A stretch of 64,000 nt of DNA from an uncultured bacterium (GCA_938083085.1 CALLKX010000042.1:1-64000), one strand, 5' to 3'. Positions 34,178 through 43,760 are shown, numbered from the stretch's first letter. The notes: generated by a model not told the origin, from the sequence alone. Made by a program: numbers and translations.

Positions 34178-34438
34178 ATGGCGAAGGAAGAACCGATCAC
34201 CGTTGAGGCCATCGTTACCGAGGCTCTGCCCAACGCCCGATTCCGGGCGAAGCTAGAGTCCGGCCACGAGATCCTCGCTCATGTCTCCGGCAAGATGCGG
34301 ATGCACTACATTCGCATCCTGCCGGGCGACAAGATCACCGTCGAGATGTCCCCCTATGACCTGACCAAGGGCCGAATCACCTGCCGAGGTGAGCGTCGCC
34401 GTCGTGGCGGCCGCGGCCGGAGGAGAAGAAGAAGATGA
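34178..34438 (+). CDS. infA: Translation initiation factor IF-1 with Arg-rich tail
   Basis: 86 residues. The S1-like OB fold is complete: [58 protein letters not shown]. About 14 residues of almost pure Arg/Gly follow, beyond the usual ~72-residue end. IF-1 occupies the ribosomal A site during initiation. It is 6 bp after secY and overlaps rpmJ by 4 bp (ATGA). Confidence 0.95.
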   Translation: MAKEEPITVEAIVTEALPNARFRAKLESGHEILAHVSGKMRMHYIRILPGDKITVEMSPYDLTKGRITCRGERRRRGGRGRRRRRR

Positions 34439-34554
34439 AAGTTCGAAGCAGCGTCCGTCGCATGTGCTCCTCCTGCAAGATCGTCCGCCGTCGCGGCGTG
34501 GTGCGAGTCATCTGCAACGCGGACCCCCGTCACAAGCAGCGCCAAGGCAAGTAA
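34435..34554 (+). CDS. rpmJ: 50S ribosomal protein bL36, zinc-binding form
   Basis: A 39-residue frame read directly from the sequence, starting [20 protein letters not shown] and ending HKQRQGK. C11, C14, C27 and H33 make the zinc site of the Cys-containing L36 type. Its start overlaps the infA stop. Confidence 0.95.
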   Translation: MKVRSSVRRMCSSCKIVRRRGVVRVICNADPRHKQRQGK

Positions 34555-34632
34555 GCCTTCGCGCCCCTCTCAATCCACCAGCGACCCGTCCGGCTCTGAC
34601 CGCCGGGCAGCATTCCCTCACCCCACCATCCA

Positions 34633-35010
34633 ATGGCACGCGTCATCGGCGTCGACATTCCGAACGACAAACGTTTGGAGATCAGCCTGACCTACATCTT
34701 CGGCGTAGGCCGCAAGACGGCCCTGGACGTCTGTCGCGACCTAAACCTCGACCCGGGCATGAAGTCCCGGGAACTCAACGAGGAGCAGGTCACCGCGATC
34801 GCGACCCACCTGCAGAAGACCTACAACGTCGAAGGAGAGCTCCGGCGCTCCTTGGCGCAGGCCATCACTCGCCTCCGTGACATCGGCTGCTACCGCGGCC
34901 TCCGTCACCGGCGCGGCCTTCCTGTGCGCGGTCAACGGACCCGTACCAATGCCCGCTCGCGCAAGGGACCGAAGAAGACGGTCGCTGGCAAGAAGTCGAT
35001 CAAGAAGTGA
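34633..35010 (+). CDS. rpsM: 30S ribosomal protein uS13
   Basis: 125 residues: [29 protein letters not shown] and the C-terminal [32 protein letters not shown]. It contacts tRNAs and bridges to the large subunit. First gene of the alpha part of the cluster. Confidence 0.97.
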   Translation: MARVIGVDIPNDKRLEISLTYIFGVGRKTALDVCRDLNLDPGMKSRELNEEQVTAIATHLQKTYNVEGELRRSLAQAITRLRDIGCYRGLRHRRGLPVRGQRTRTNARSRKGPKKTVAGKKSIKK

Positions 35011-35093
35011 TCGAGCGTAGGGCTCCCCGATACACCCCGCAGGACCTGGCGAGCACCGTTCGCTGAACCTGCACTCCGACCCGATTCAGATCC

Positions 35094-35474
35094 ATGGCCA
35101 AGAGCACGAAGCGCAAGGCGAAGAAGAACATCGTCAAGGGCATCGTCCACGTGAAGTCGACGTTCAACAACACTCACGTGACGATTACAGACCCCGCGGG
35201 CAACACGATTTCGTGGGGCACGTCAGGCAGTCAGGGCTTCAAGGGGACTCGCAAGAGCACCCCCTTCGCCGCCCAGCGTGCTGCAGATAACGCAGCTCAG
35301 GCTGCCATGCGTCATGGCCTTAAAGAGGTCGAGGTGCGCGTCAAGGGCGCCGGATCTGGTCGTGAGTCGGCCGTCCGAGCCCTGGCGAACGCCGGTCTCA
35401 GAGTGTCCTCAATCGAGGACGTCACCCCGCTCCCGCACAACGGCTGCCGCGCTAAGAAGCGTCGCCGCGTCTGA
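35094..35474 (+). CDS. rpsK: 30S ribosomal protein uS11
   Basis: 126 residues: [46 protein letters not shown] and the C-terminal [18 protein letters not shown]. The Asn-Gly near the C-terminus that forms isoaspartate in other bacteria is present. Confidence 0.97.
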   Translation: MAKSTKRKAKKNIVKGIVHVKSTFNNTHVTITDPAGNTISWGTSGSQGFKGTRKSTPFAAQRAADNAAQAAMRHGLKEVEVRVKGAGSGRESAVRALANAGLRVSSIEDVTPLPHNGCRAKKRRRV

Positions 35475-35528
35475 TTGCGCGTTTTGCGCAATCTCACCAA
35501 GTAGCACGAGGACCAGCCTAGGACCAAT

Positions 35529-36158
35529 ATGGCTCGTTACACCGGACCCAAGATCAAACAGTGCCGTCGAGAGGGGATGAACCTCTTCTTCCTCGGCCAA
35601 AACACCTCGAGCGGCAAAGTGGCCGTGCTCCAACGTCGGGACTACCCGCCCGGTGTTCACGCCCAGAGCCGTCGCAAGGTCACCGAGTACGGTGTCCGCC
35701 TGCGGGAGAAGCAAAAGCTGAAGCGCGTCTTTGGCGTGCTTGAGCGTCAGTTCAAGCGCTACTTCGCCGAGGCGGAACGAATGAAGGGCAACACGGGTGA
35801 GAACCTGTTGGCGCTCCTCAGCCGTCGGATGGACAACGTCGTGCTGGCCGGTGGCTTCGCGACGACCCTCGCTCAGGCGCGGCAGATGGTCAACCACGGC
35901 CACTTCCTCGTGAACGGCAAGCGCATGACGATCCCGTCGTACCGCGTTCGTCCGGGCGACGTGCTCCAGCCGCGCGACAAGGAGAACACCAAGAAGATCA
36001 TCTCTGGCTTCATTGACGTGAATAAGGGCGGCGTACAGCCGGACTGGATCAGCGTTGATGCGGACGGCATGGCCATCAGCGTCTCTTCGCTTCCCAAGCG
36101 TGAGGACTTCCAGTTCCCCATCCAGGAGCAGCTCATCGTCGAGCTTTGCTCCAAGTGA
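35529..36158 (+). CDS. rpsD: 30S ribosomal protein uS4
   Basis: 209 residues with the S4 RNA-binding domain RRMDNVVLAGGFATTLAQARQMVNHGHFLVNGKR (about residues 98-130). The N-terminal region lacks the four-cysteine zinc motif seen in some bacteria, with a single Cys at residue 11. In Proteobacteria S4 represses this operon; no such site is evident here. A UUCG hairpin follows the stop. Confidence 0.96.
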   Translation: MARYTGPKIKQCRREGMNLFFLGQNTSSGKVAVLQRRDYPPGVHAQSRRKVTEYGVRLREKQKLKRVFGVLERQFKRYFAEAERMKGNTGENLLALLSRRMDNVVLAGGFATTLAQARQMVNHGHFLVNGKRMTIPSYRVRPGDVLQPRDKENTKKIISGFIDVNKGGVQPDWISVDADGMAISVSSLPKREDFQFPIQEQLIVELCSK

Positions 36159-36163
36159 TTCGA

Positions 36164-36183
36164 GTGGGCTCTTCGGAGCCCAC
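36164..36183 (+). terminator. UUCG-loop hairpin between rpsD and rpoA
   Basis: Perfect 8-bp stem (gtgggctc/gagcccac) closed by TTCG. A second stem ctggcc/ggccag with an all-pyrimidine T-rich loop follows at 36209-36228. There is no 3' T-tract, so this may be an attenuator or RNA-stabilising element and not a full stop before rpoA. Confidence 0.6.
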
Positions 36184-36345
36184 GATGGTTGGCTCCGCGG
36201 CTGACGGCCTGGCCTCTTTTTTGGCCAGCGCTCCGCCGCGGCGCTCCCCCCAAACCGTCCCCTTTCAACTCCGAATCCCCCAATACGGCCCCAAGCCCGC
36301 GGCGTTGCCGCCCCCTGGCCGTTCCCTCTCAGAGGGCCCAAGACA

Positions 36346-37338
36346 ATGAGGATCCGCTGGCGTAACTTTGAACTTCCCTCGCGCGTCGAGGCCGAGCAGG
36401 AGTCGCTGACCGAGGAATACGGTCGCTTCCTGATCGATCCCTTCGAGCGTGGCTTTGGTCACACGATCGGCAATGGCCTTCGTCGCGTTCTGCTCTCGTC
36501 CATCGAGGGCTGCGCCGTCACGGCCGTCCGCATCGAGGGCGCGAACCACGAGTTCGACAGCCTTGAGGGTGTCTACGAGGACGTTGCTGACATCATCCTC
36601 AACCTCAAGCGCCTGCGCGTGGAGTACGACGGTGACGATGTCATCACGTGCCGCATTCAGCGCTCGAGCGAGGGTGCTGTGACGGGTGCTGACGTTGAGT
36701 GTGAGGGTGGGGCACTGGTCTTGAACGAGGACCTGCACATCTGCACGCTGACGATGGACCGCGAGCTCGACATCGAGCTTGAGGTGCAGCGCGGCCGCGG
36801 GTACATCCCCGCGGAGGAGAACCGCATGGAGGGTCAGGAGCTCGGGACGATCCCCGTGGACTCCAGCTACTCGCCGGTGCAGCGCGTCCGCTACTCCATC
36901 GAGGCCACCCGCGTCGGTAAGTTCACGAACTACGACCGGCTCATCCTCGAGATCTGGACCGACGGGACGGTGACGCCCCAGCTCGCCCTGACCGAGGCCG
37001 CCAAGATCTACCGCAAGCACCTGAACCCGTTCGTCCTCCAAGGCGAGACGCGGGACGGAACGCCGCTGCTCGAGACGCCGCAGTCCTCGGAGTTCAACCC
37101 GAAGCGCCAGGAGGACAGCGAGCTGATTCGCCTCCTCGAGGCGCCCATTGCTGAGCTCGAGCTGTCCGTCCGTGCCAGGAACTGCCTGGACGGCGCCAAC
37201 CTCCAGACGCTCTACGACCTCGTGACGATGTCGGAGAACGACGTCATCAACCTCAAGAACCTCGGCAAGACCTCCCTCACGGAGATCAAGGCCAAGCTTG
37301 CGGAGCGCGGCCTGTCGCTGGGCATGCGCGTCGACTGA
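36346..37338 (+). CDS. rpoA: DNA-directed RNA polymerase subunit alpha
   Basis: 330 residues. The N-terminal dimerisation domain has GRFLIDPFERGFGHTIGNGLRRVLLSSIEGCAV (about residues 26-58) and DSLEGVYEDVADIILNLK. After a linker, the C-terminal domain carries SVRARNCLDGANLQTLYDLVTMSENDVINLKNLGKTSLTEIKAKL, the helix-hairpin-helix that binds UP elements and activators. The N-terminus MRIRWRNFELPSR resembles the Planctomycetota form as I remember it. Confidence 0.97.
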   Translation: MRIRWRNFELPSRVEAEQESLTEEYGRFLIDPFERGFGHTIGNGLRRVLLSSIEGCAVTAVRIEGANHEFDSLEGVYEDVADIILNLKRLRVEYDGDDVITCRIQRSSEGAVTGADVECEGGALVLNEDLHICTLTMDRELDIELEVQRGRGYIPAEENRMEGQELGTIPVDSSYSPVQRVRYSIEATRVGKFTNYDRLILEIWTDGTVTPQLALTEAAKIYRKHLNPFVLQGETRDGTPLLETPQSSEFNPKRQEDSELIRLLEAPIAELELSVRARNCLDGANLQTLYDLVTMSENDVINLKNLGKTSLTEIKAKLAERGLSLGMRVD

Positions 37339-37448
37339 TCACTGAACGACGGTAGTGGCCGATTCCGGCCGCTTCCGACACCACCCTAAGATCCCCTCTA
37401 ACGGGGACGTCCGCCGGTTAACGGGGGGCGCGAGACCACGAAAGACCC

Positions 37449-37853
37449 ATGCGACACCGCGTTGCCGGTTACAAGCTCGGCCGAACCACCAGCCACCGTA
37501 TTGCCATGACTAGAAACATGGCTGCGTCGCTGATCGAGCACGAGCGCATCATTACCACCGTTCAGAAGGCGAAGGCCGTCAAGCCCTTCGTTGAGAAGCT
37601 GGTGACGATGGCCAAGGACCCTTCCCAGCACAACCGACGCCGCGCGTTCTCGAAGCTGCGCAGCAAGGACGGCACCATCAAGCTGTTTGATGTGCTTGGG
37701 CCGCGTTTCTCGGAGCGTCCCGGCGGCTACTGCCGGATCATCAAGCTGGCCAAGCGTCGCCTCGGTGACAACGGCGAGCGCGCGATCCTTGAGTTCGTCC
37801 AGCGTACGCCTCGTGAAGAGGCTGTGGTTGAGCCTGAGCCCGCCGCCGAGTGA
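37449..37853 (+). CDS. rplQ: 50S ribosomal protein bL17
   Basis: 134 residues: [37 protein letters not shown] and [28 protein letters not shown]. The GTGA at its stop is the adk start, so adk is translationally coupled. Confidence 0.97.
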   Translation: MRHRVAGYKLGRTTSHRIAMTRNMAASLIEHERIITTVQKAKAVKPFVEKLVTMAKDPSQHNRRRAFSKLRSKDGTIKLFDVLGPRFSERPGGYCRIIKLAKRRLGDNGERAILEFVQRTPREEAVVEPEPAAE

Positions 37854-38434
37854 GTCGGTTCGTGACCCGTCACTTCCTGATCTTTGGCCCTCCCGCAGCA
37901 GGGAAGGGCACCCAAGCCCACTCCCTCAAGGAGCACCTGGCCGTGCCGCATGTCTCCACCGGTGACATGTTCCGCGCGAACATCCAGGGTGGTACGGACC
38001 TCGGCAAGGAGGTTCAGAGCCTCCTTGCGTCGGGCACGCTCGTCCCTGATTCGCTGACGAACCGCCTGGTGGCGGATCGTCTGCACCAGGATGACGTAGC
38101 CGACGGCGTGCTCCTGGACGGCTTCCCTCGGAACGTGCCCCAGGCGGCCTGGCTCGACGGGTTCCTCGCGGGCAAGGGTTCCAAGCTCGCAGGGGTGGTG
38201 GTGCTTACCGTGCCGGACGACGAGCTCATGGCGCGCCTCAAGGGCCGTGCCGAGAAGGAGGATCGTGCGGACGATGCGGACCCCGAGGTGATCGGTCGCC
38301 GCATCTCGACCTACAAGGAGCAGTCGGAGCCCTGCATCGCTTACTACGAGGGGCAGGGCGAAGTCCCGCTCCACTTTGTGGACGGGCTCGGTTCGATCGA
38401 CGAGGTCGCGCAGCGCATCCGAGCGGTGGTCTGA
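37850..38434 (+). CDS. adk: Adenylate kinase, short-lid form
   Basis: Interconverts ATP + AMP and 2 ADP. 194 residues from the GTG at 37850. The P-loop is [10 protein letters not shown] (13-22), followed by the AMP-binding STGDMFR and DGFPRN segments. The lid region ([20 protein letters not shown]) is short and lacks the zinc-ribbon cysteines of long-lid forms. In many bacteria adk is linked to secY in the spc operon; here it closes the alpha part. Confidence 0.94.
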   Translation: MSRFVTRHFLIFGPPAAGKGTQAHSLKEHLAVPHVSTGDMFRANIQGGTDLGKEVQSLLASGTLVPDSLTNRLVADRLHQDDVADGVLLDGFPRNVPQAAWLDGFLAGKGSKLAGVVVLTVPDDELMARLKGRAEKEDRADDADPEVIGRRISTYKEQSEPCIAYYEGQGEVPLHFVDGLGSIDEVAQRIRAVV

Positions 38435-38440
38435 CCACGC

Positions 38441-38475
38441 GCGACCTACAGAGCCTCCGCGACCTACAGAGCCTC
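38441..38475 (+). repeat. Two tandem 18-bp units after adk
   Basis: gcgacctacagagcctc occurs at 38441-38457 and 38459-38475, followed by a similar doublet of gggctcccggg. It is non-coding. Confidence 0.85.
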
Positions 38476-38517
38476 TGGGCTCCCGGGCCTCTGACGGGCT
38501 CCCGGGTCAAGCAAGAC

Positions 38518-38550
38518 GGCGGGCGTCCCCTTTTCCAGGGGACGCCCGCC
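38518..38550. terminator. Bidirectional terminator between adk and dnaE
   Basis: Perfect 13-bp stem (38518-38530 ggcgggcgtcccc with 38538-38550) around a 7-nt loop ttttcca, placed between convergent adk and dnaE. No clear T-tract follows on the plus strand; a modest T-rich stretch follows on the minus strand. Confidence 0.8.
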
Positions 38551-38594
38551 GTTCGTCATGGGCCGTCCCAGCCGGCTGTGTCTGTAGGCACCCT

Positions 38595-41500
38595 CTAGAC
38601 CCGCACGATGCCGACCCTGTCGTGTCCGAGGAGGTCACAGAGCTCACCTGCCAGCTCCTCTGAGATGGTGACGCTCCGCTCCTTGCTCGCGCGGACCCGC
38701 CGTGTGAACCCATCCTCGCCGAGGGCCTGGAAGAAGAGCGGGTTCTCTCCGGGGTGGCGGGCGCACATGTCCTTGAGCTCCTGGAGCTTGCCGCGGTCCG
38801 CTGGTGAGACCTTCAACTCCAGCCCTCCGCGGAAGCGCTTGAGGGCGTCGGAGAGGCTCATGACCTCATCGAGGAGCATGGCCGGCTCATCAGCCCCGTC
38901 CTCGAGCTTGCCGGTGCAGAAGAGCACGGCGCCGTCCTCGATGAGGTCCCGGGCCGTCTCGTAGGTGCGCGGGAAGCAGGTGACGCCCACGGACCCCGAC
39001 AGGTCCTCGAGGCGGAAGCGACACATCTTCGAACCCGCCATGCGCCCCGACTTCACCACGAGCTCCGCCTTCTGGAGGACGAGGCCCGCGATGCGGACGG
39101 TGCCCTCGTGGCTGGCGAGTTCCGGGAGCTTTCGGATGGGGCAGGAGGAGAGCAGGGACACGAGGCCTGCCCGCTCCTCGAGGGGGTGGCCAGAGAGGTA
39201 GAACCCCAGGACCTCATACTCGAGGCGGAGCGACTCGGCCTTCTCGATGGCGAAGCTGTCGTCGATGCCAACCTCATGGTCGACCTCGGGCTCCTCGGCG
39301 CCTCCGAAGGCGTCGAACATGGAGGACTGCCCGCTCCGCCGGTCCTTCGCGGCGCTGCTCGCGTCCGTCATCGCGGAGTCGAGCGCGGCGAGGAGAGCGC
39401 CACGGTTGTGGCCCATCTCGTCGAAGGAGCCCGACTTGATGAGCGCCTCCCAGGCGATCTTGCCCATGTCGTGGGGGTCGACGGCGGTCACGAGCGAGTG
39501 GAAGTTAAGCGGCTCCTCCTTCTCCTCGAGCTCCGTGCGGGTCCGGACCATCGCCTCGATCGCCGCTCGCCCCGTCCCCTTCACCGCGCCGATGCCGAAG
39601 CGGATGGCCTCCCCGCCGTCGCTGGTCGTGGTGGGGCGGAACTCCCACTCGGACTGGGTGGCGCTCGGCATGAGGATCGAGATCTCGGACCGCTTCGAGT
39701 CGTCGATGAAGTCCTTGATCTTGTTCGAGTCGCTCATCTCGCACGAGAAGTTCGCGGCGAGGAAGTCCGTCCGGTGATGCGCCTTGAGATAGGCGGTTTG
39801 GTACGTGATCAACGCGTAGGCCGCCGAGTGGGACTTGTTGAAGCCGTACCCGCCGAACTTGATGATGTTGTCCCAGGTGTTTCGCGCGACGTCTTCGACG
39901 CAACCGTTGGCCACCGCGCCCTCGATGAACTGGGCCGAGAATTTCTGCATGATCTCGGGCTTCTTCTTGCCCATCGCCTTGCGCAGGTTGTCGGCGTCGT
40001 TCAGCGAGAAGCCGGAGAGCTCTACCGAGGCGAGCATCACCTGCTCCTGGTAGACGAGGCACCCGTAGGTGCTGTCGAGGATCGGGATCAGGCTCTCGTG
40101 GGGATAGGAGATCTCCTCCCGCCCGTGCTTGCGGTCCACGAACATGTCGACCATGCCGGACTCGAGGGGGCCCGGGCGGTAGAGCGCCAGCACCGCGATC
40201 ACGTCGTCGAAGCAGTCCGGCTTGAGCCGCGAGAGGAGCTTGCGCATCCCCTCGGATTCAAGCTGGAACACGCCGAGCGTGTCGCCGGCCATCAGGAGCT
40301 GGAAGACACCGGGGTCGTCGAGGGGGAGCTCATCCACCACGGGCGCCTCGAGGCCCCGCCGCCGGATGTTGTCCAGGCACCGCTCGATGATGGTCAGGGT
40401 CCGGAGCCCCAAGTAGTCCATCTTGAGGAGCCCGAGCTCCTCGAGCTGCGGCGCCGGGTACTGGGTGGTGATGTCGTCGCCGTTCCGGCCCAGGGGCACG
40501 TAGTCCACCGTGGGGCCCGGCGTGATGACGACGCCTGCGGCGTGGGTCGACACGTGGCGGGACATGCCCTCGAGGCACACCGAATACTGGAACAGCTCCT
40601 TCCAACGCGGCCCCTGGTCGCGGAAGGCCTGGAGCTCACTGTCCTCTTCCAGCGCCTTGGCGAGCGGCGGCGCGCCGGGGCCGGTCGGGATCTTCTTTGA
40701 GATCTTGTTGATCTCGTTGAGCGGGAGGTCGAGGACCCGCCCGACGTCCCGGACGACCGTCCTGGAGGCCATGGTCCCGAAGGTCACGATCTGGGTGACG
40801 CAATCGCGCCCGTACTTCTCGCGCGTGTACTCGATGACCCGCTCGCGGCCTTCCTTGCAGAAGTCGATGTCGATGTCGGGCATGGACACGCGGCTCGAGT
40901 TCAGGAAACGCTCGAAGAGCAGGTCGTACTTGAGCGGGCAGAGGCGGGTGATGTCGAGCAGGTAAGCGACGATCGAGCCGGCAGCAGAGCCGCGGCCGGG
41001 GCCGACGGCGATGTCGTGGTCCCGCGCCCACTTGATCAGGTCCCAGACGATGAGGAAGTACGACACGAAGCCGAGCTCCCGGATGATCGCCTTCTCGCGC
41101 TCGAGGCGGTCCCTCGCCGCCTGGCTGTCGGCGCCGTAGAGCTCGGCGAGGCGCTCCTCCAGCAGTCGATCAAAGAGGGCGTCTGCGGTCTCGCCGGTTC
41201 CGCTCACGAACTCCGGCACGTGGTACTCCCCGAAGGTGAGCTCGACGTCGACCTGGTCGGCCACATCATTGGTCGCCGTCACCGAGTCCGGGAGGTCGCG
41301 GAACATGTGCGACATCTCCTCCCGGGACTTGAAGAACAGCGTGTCCGTCTCGAAGCGGAAGCGGTCCTTCTCGTCCTTCTTGGCGCCCGTATTGATGCAG
41401 AGCAGGACGTCCTGTGCGTGGCAGTCCTCGGCGCGCAGGTAGTGAATATCGTTGGTGGCGACGAGGGGGATGCCCGTGCGCTCGTGGATCCGGACCAGCG

Positions 41501-42074
41501 CCTCGTTGGCGTCGGCTTGGATGTTGAGACCGTTGCGCTGGAGCTCGAGCCAGAAGTGCTCGGGCCCGAAGAGGTCGCGCAACCCCGAGGCGAGGTCCTC
41601 GGCCTCGTTCTCCTTGCCCGTCCGCGTGAGCTGGTTGATTTCGCCGGCGAGGCATCCCGAGAGGCACGAGATACCGGATGCGTGCTCGCGCAGCAGATCC
41701 ATGTCGATGCGCGGCTTGAAGTGGTAGCCGTCCACGAACCCAGCGCTCGAGAGCTTGACGAGGTTCTGGTAGCCCTCGTTCGTCCTGGCCAGCAGCGTCA
41801 GGTGGCTGTAGCCGTTGCCGTTCTTCTTGGAGTGCTTCTCTCGCATCGACCGCTTGGCGATATACACCTCGCAGCCGAGCAGCGGCTTGACGTCGCCGGC
41901 GTGGGCCTTCTGGTAGAGCTCGATGGCCCCGTGCATGTTCCCGTGGTCCGTCAGCGCGAGCGCACGCTGCCCGTCCGCCTTACAGGCCTTGACGAGGTCG
42001 CCGATCCGGTTGGCGCCGTCGAGGAGGCTGTACTCCGAGTGGACGTGGAGGTGGACGAAGTCGGGCGCGGCCAT
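38595..42074 (-). CDS. dnaE: DNA polymerase III subunit alpha
   Basis: Replicative polymerase, 1159 residues. The N-terminal PHP domain has HLHVHSEYSLLDG (8-20), TDHGN, GCEVYIA and TNDIHYLR, all the metal-ligand positions that E. coli DnaE has lost. The polymerase core has GPGRGSAAGS and the catalytic acidic triad in MPDIDIDF (about residues 397-404). The beta-clamp and OB-fold region lies near residues 1000-1060 (VRIAGLVLQKAELVVKSGRM). No DEDD exonuclease insertion is present, so this is DnaE, not PolC. It lies 159 bp downstream of argF on the same strand. Confidence 0.96.
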   Translation of the reverse strand: MAAPDFVHLHVHSEYSLLDGANRIGDLVKACKADGQRALALTDHGNMHGAIELYQKAHAGDVKPLLGCEVYIAKRSMREKHSKKNGNGYSHLTLLARTNEGYQNLVKLSSAGFVDGYHFKPRIDMDLLREHASGISCLSGCLAGEINQLTRTGKENEAEDLASGLRDLFGPEHFWLELQRNGLNIQADANEALVRIHERTGIPLVATNDIHYLRAEDCHAQDVLLCINTGAKKDEKDRFRFETDTLFFKSREEMSHMFRDLPDSVTATNDVADQVDVELTFGEYHVPEFVSGTGETADALFDRLLEERLAELYGADSQAARDRLEREKAIIRELGFVSYFLIVWDLIKWARDHDIAVGPGRGSAAGSIVAYLLDITRLCPLKYDLLFERFLNSSRVSMPDIDIDFCKEGRERVIEYTREKYGRDCVTQIVTFGTMASRTVVRDVGRVLDLPLNEINKISKKIPTGPGAPPLAKALEEDSELQAFRDQGPRWKELFQYSVCLEGMSRHVSTHAAGVVITPGPTVDYVPLGRNGDDITTQYPAPQLEELGLLKMDYLGLRTLTIIERCLDNIRRRGLEAPVVDELPLDDPGVFQLLMAGDTLGVFQLESEGMRKLLSRLKPDCFDDVIAVLALYRPGPLESGMVDMFVDRKHGREEISYPHESLIPILDSTYGCLVYQEQVMLASVELSGFSLNDADNLRKAMGKKKPEIMQKFSAQFIEGAVANGCVEDVARNTWDNIIKFGGYGFNKSHSAAYALITYQTAYLKAHHRTDFLAANFSCEMSDSNKIKDFIDDSKRSEISILMPSATQSEWEFRPTTTSDGGEAIRFGIGAVKGTGRAAIEAMVRTRTELEEKEEPLNFHSLVTAVDPHDMGKIAWEALIKSGSFDEMGHNRGALLAALDSAMTDASSAAKDRRSGQSSMFDAFGGAEEPEVDHEVGIDDSFAIEKAESLRLEYEVLGFYLSGHPLEERAGLVSLLSSCPIRKLPELASHEGTVRIAGLVLQKAELVVKSGRMAGSKMCRFRLEDLSGSVGVTCFPRTYETARDLIEDGAVLFCTGKLEDGADEPAMLLDEVMSLSDALKRFRGGLELKVSPADRGKLQELKDMCARHPGENPLFFQALGEDGFTRRVRASKERSVTISEELAGELCDLLGHDRVGIVRV

Positions 42075-42153
42075 GGTGCGTGGGGGCTGGTGGGAGGGGC
42101 TGGGGAGAGCTCCGGTCGGGAGCCGGAGGCGGAGCCAGCGAGGAGAGCGCCGG

Positions 42154-42180
42154 AGCAGGGGGCCAGCAGGGGGCCAGCAG
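42154..42180 (+). repeat. Tandem 11-bp units between argF and dnaE
   Basis: agcagggggcc occurs at 42154-42164 and 42165-42175, with a partial third copy, in the 159-bp spacer. Confidence 0.8.
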
Positions 42181-42233
42181 GGACATGCGCCGGGGCGACC
42201 TCGAGGCCATCGAGCGGGGATGATCCGGAGGGG

Positions 42234-43247
42234 TCAGCCGCGGAGCAGGAGGGAGAGCAGGCCCTTTTGGGTGGGGAGCCGGTTCGCGGCCTGTCGGTAG
42301 ACGAGGCTGCGCGGCCCATCGAGGACCTCGTCGGTGACCTCGAGGTTGCGACGCACCGGCATGGGGTGCATGAGGCGGGCGTCACTGCCGAGCTTCATCA
42401 GGTTCTCGTCCACGAGCCAGTCGCGGCTCTGGGCCACCTTGTGGGCTGCCATGGTCGGTTGGCCGTAGCTCTCGAGCGCCCCCCAGGAGCGGGCGTAGAT
42501 CACGTCCGCGCCTCGGGCCGCTGCGTCTGCGGAGGAGACCTCCTCGAAGGACGTCTCTGCCTCGGCGGCGATCTGCCGGGCCTCGGAGAGCACTCCGCCG
42601 TCGAGCTCGTAGCCCGCCGGGTGTGCGAGGGAGACGTTCGCGCCGGCGCGCAGCGCCGCGTGCAGGAGCGAGTGCACGACGGCCGGGCCGGCAGGCGTGG
42701 GGGATGGCGTCCACACGATGGCGAGGCGTCGACCCTTGATGTCCTTACCGAAGGTCTCGCGCAGGGTCAGCAGGTCAGCGAGGACCTGTAGCGGGTGCCA
42801 CAGCGCGCTCTCCATGTTGATGACGGGGACCTGGCTGTTGCTGGCCCAGGCGCGGATGCCCTCGTCGCGCCGGTCGACCTCCCAGGCCTTCCCCGCGGGC
42901 TTCGGGCGGATGGCCAGAGCGTCGCAATAGGTCGACATGACGGCCGCGGCGTCCCGGACGTGCTCGGGGGCGGTCCCGTCCATGACGACCCCGTCGCGGG
43001 CCTCGAGCTCCCAGAAGTCCGAACCGGCCGAGAGGTGGACGCCCCGGCCGCCCAGCTGCTGGACCGCGACCTCGAAGGAGGTACGGGTTCGCAGGGAGCC
43101 GCGGAAGAAGAGGAAACCCACGGACTTCCCCGCCAGCTCGGCGCGCTGGGAGCCAGCCTTGAAGCGTTGGGCGAGGTCGAGGATGTCCTCGAGGCGGGAC
43201 TCCGACAGGTCGCGGAGGCGGATCAGACTCTGGATGGTCCTGGTCAT
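42234..43247 (-). CDS. N-acyl-L-ornithine carbamoyltransferase (acetyl- or succinyl-ornithine type)
   Basis: 337 residues from the ATG whose complement ends at 43247 (MTRTIQSLIRLRDL); longer upstream starts add only non-homologous Pro/Arg-rich sequence. The carbamoyl-phosphate site is S51-L-R-T-R55 and HPLQ. As in the AOTCase/SOTCase family it has VMDG (88-91), PVINMESALWHPLQ, SWGALE and a C-terminal RRNLEV...ANRLPTQKGLL, and lacks the DxxSMG and HCLP motifs of ordinary ornithine carbamoyltransferase. Residue 94 in DGTAPEH is Pro. As I recall, Pro at this place marks the Bacteroides succinylornithine enzyme and Glu the Xanthomonas acetylornithine enzyme. It would act in arginine synthesis. 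Confidence 0.8.
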   Translation of the reverse strand: MTRTIQSLIRLRDLSESRLEDILDLAQRFKAGSQRAELAGKSVGFLFFRGSLRTRTSFEVAVQQLGGRGVHLSAGSDFWELEARDGVVMDGTAPEHVRDAAAVMSTYCDALAIRPKPAGKAWEVDRRDEGIRAWASNSQVPVINMESALWHPLQVLADLLTLRETFGKDIKGRRLAIVWTPSPTPAGPAVVHSLLHAALRAGANVSLAHPAGYELDGGVLSEARQIAAEAETSFEEVSSADAAARGADVIYARSWGALESYGQPTMAAHKVAQSRDWLVDENLMKLGSDARLMHPMPVRRNLEVTDEVLDGPRSLVYRQAANRLPTQKGLLSLLLRG

Positions 43248-43526
43248 TTCTTCGGTGGGGGGAAGCGAGGGCACCGATCCTACGCTTGATCTGGCCGTGT
43301 TCCAGCGTGATCGGGTGCCCCGCTGGGGATCCCTCATCCAAGGTCCCCTGCGCGCGCCCTGTGGCTCGCGTGGGGCAGCCCTGACGGTGGGAACTCCGTG
43401 TGAGCGGCAGGGCCCAGCGGGAGGCGGCTCCGGGGCTTCGCCGTGGCCGCCGGGGTGTGCCAACGGCTTTCCCTCCCAGAATCTTGACGGTCGCCTCGGT
43501 CGTGGCTACAACCTCGCCTCGCAAAC

Positions 43527-43603
43527 GCACCCGTAGCTCAACTGGATAGAGCACCTGACTACGGATCAGGAGGTTAGAGGTTCGAATCCTCTCGGGTGTA
43601 CCA
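43527..43603 (+). tRNA. tRNA-Arg(ACG)
   Basis: Acceptor GCACCCG pairs with CGGGTGT (one G-T pair at the end), the anticodon loop is CTACGGA, discriminator A, encoded CCA. The A34 of this anticodon is the target of the TadA deaminase encoded 158 bp downstream. Confidence 0.95.
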
Positions 43604-43760
43604 CTCAACCCGTCGCAGCCCGCGACGGGTCGCCCCCGCGCCCTCGGGCCCCGCACCAGTCACCTCAGGTCGGCGGGTCGGGATCCTGGGCCGGACTCGG
43701 GCCAGCTCTTCGAAGATCGCCGGTGACGCTCAACCATCTCGGCGGTCCTCTGACAATCCG

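Noticed and set aside
43248..43463. A 72-residue N-terminal extension of the carbamoyltransferase
   Set aside because: Pro/Arg-rich and absent from the family; MTRTIQSLIRLRDL at 43247 gives the normal start.
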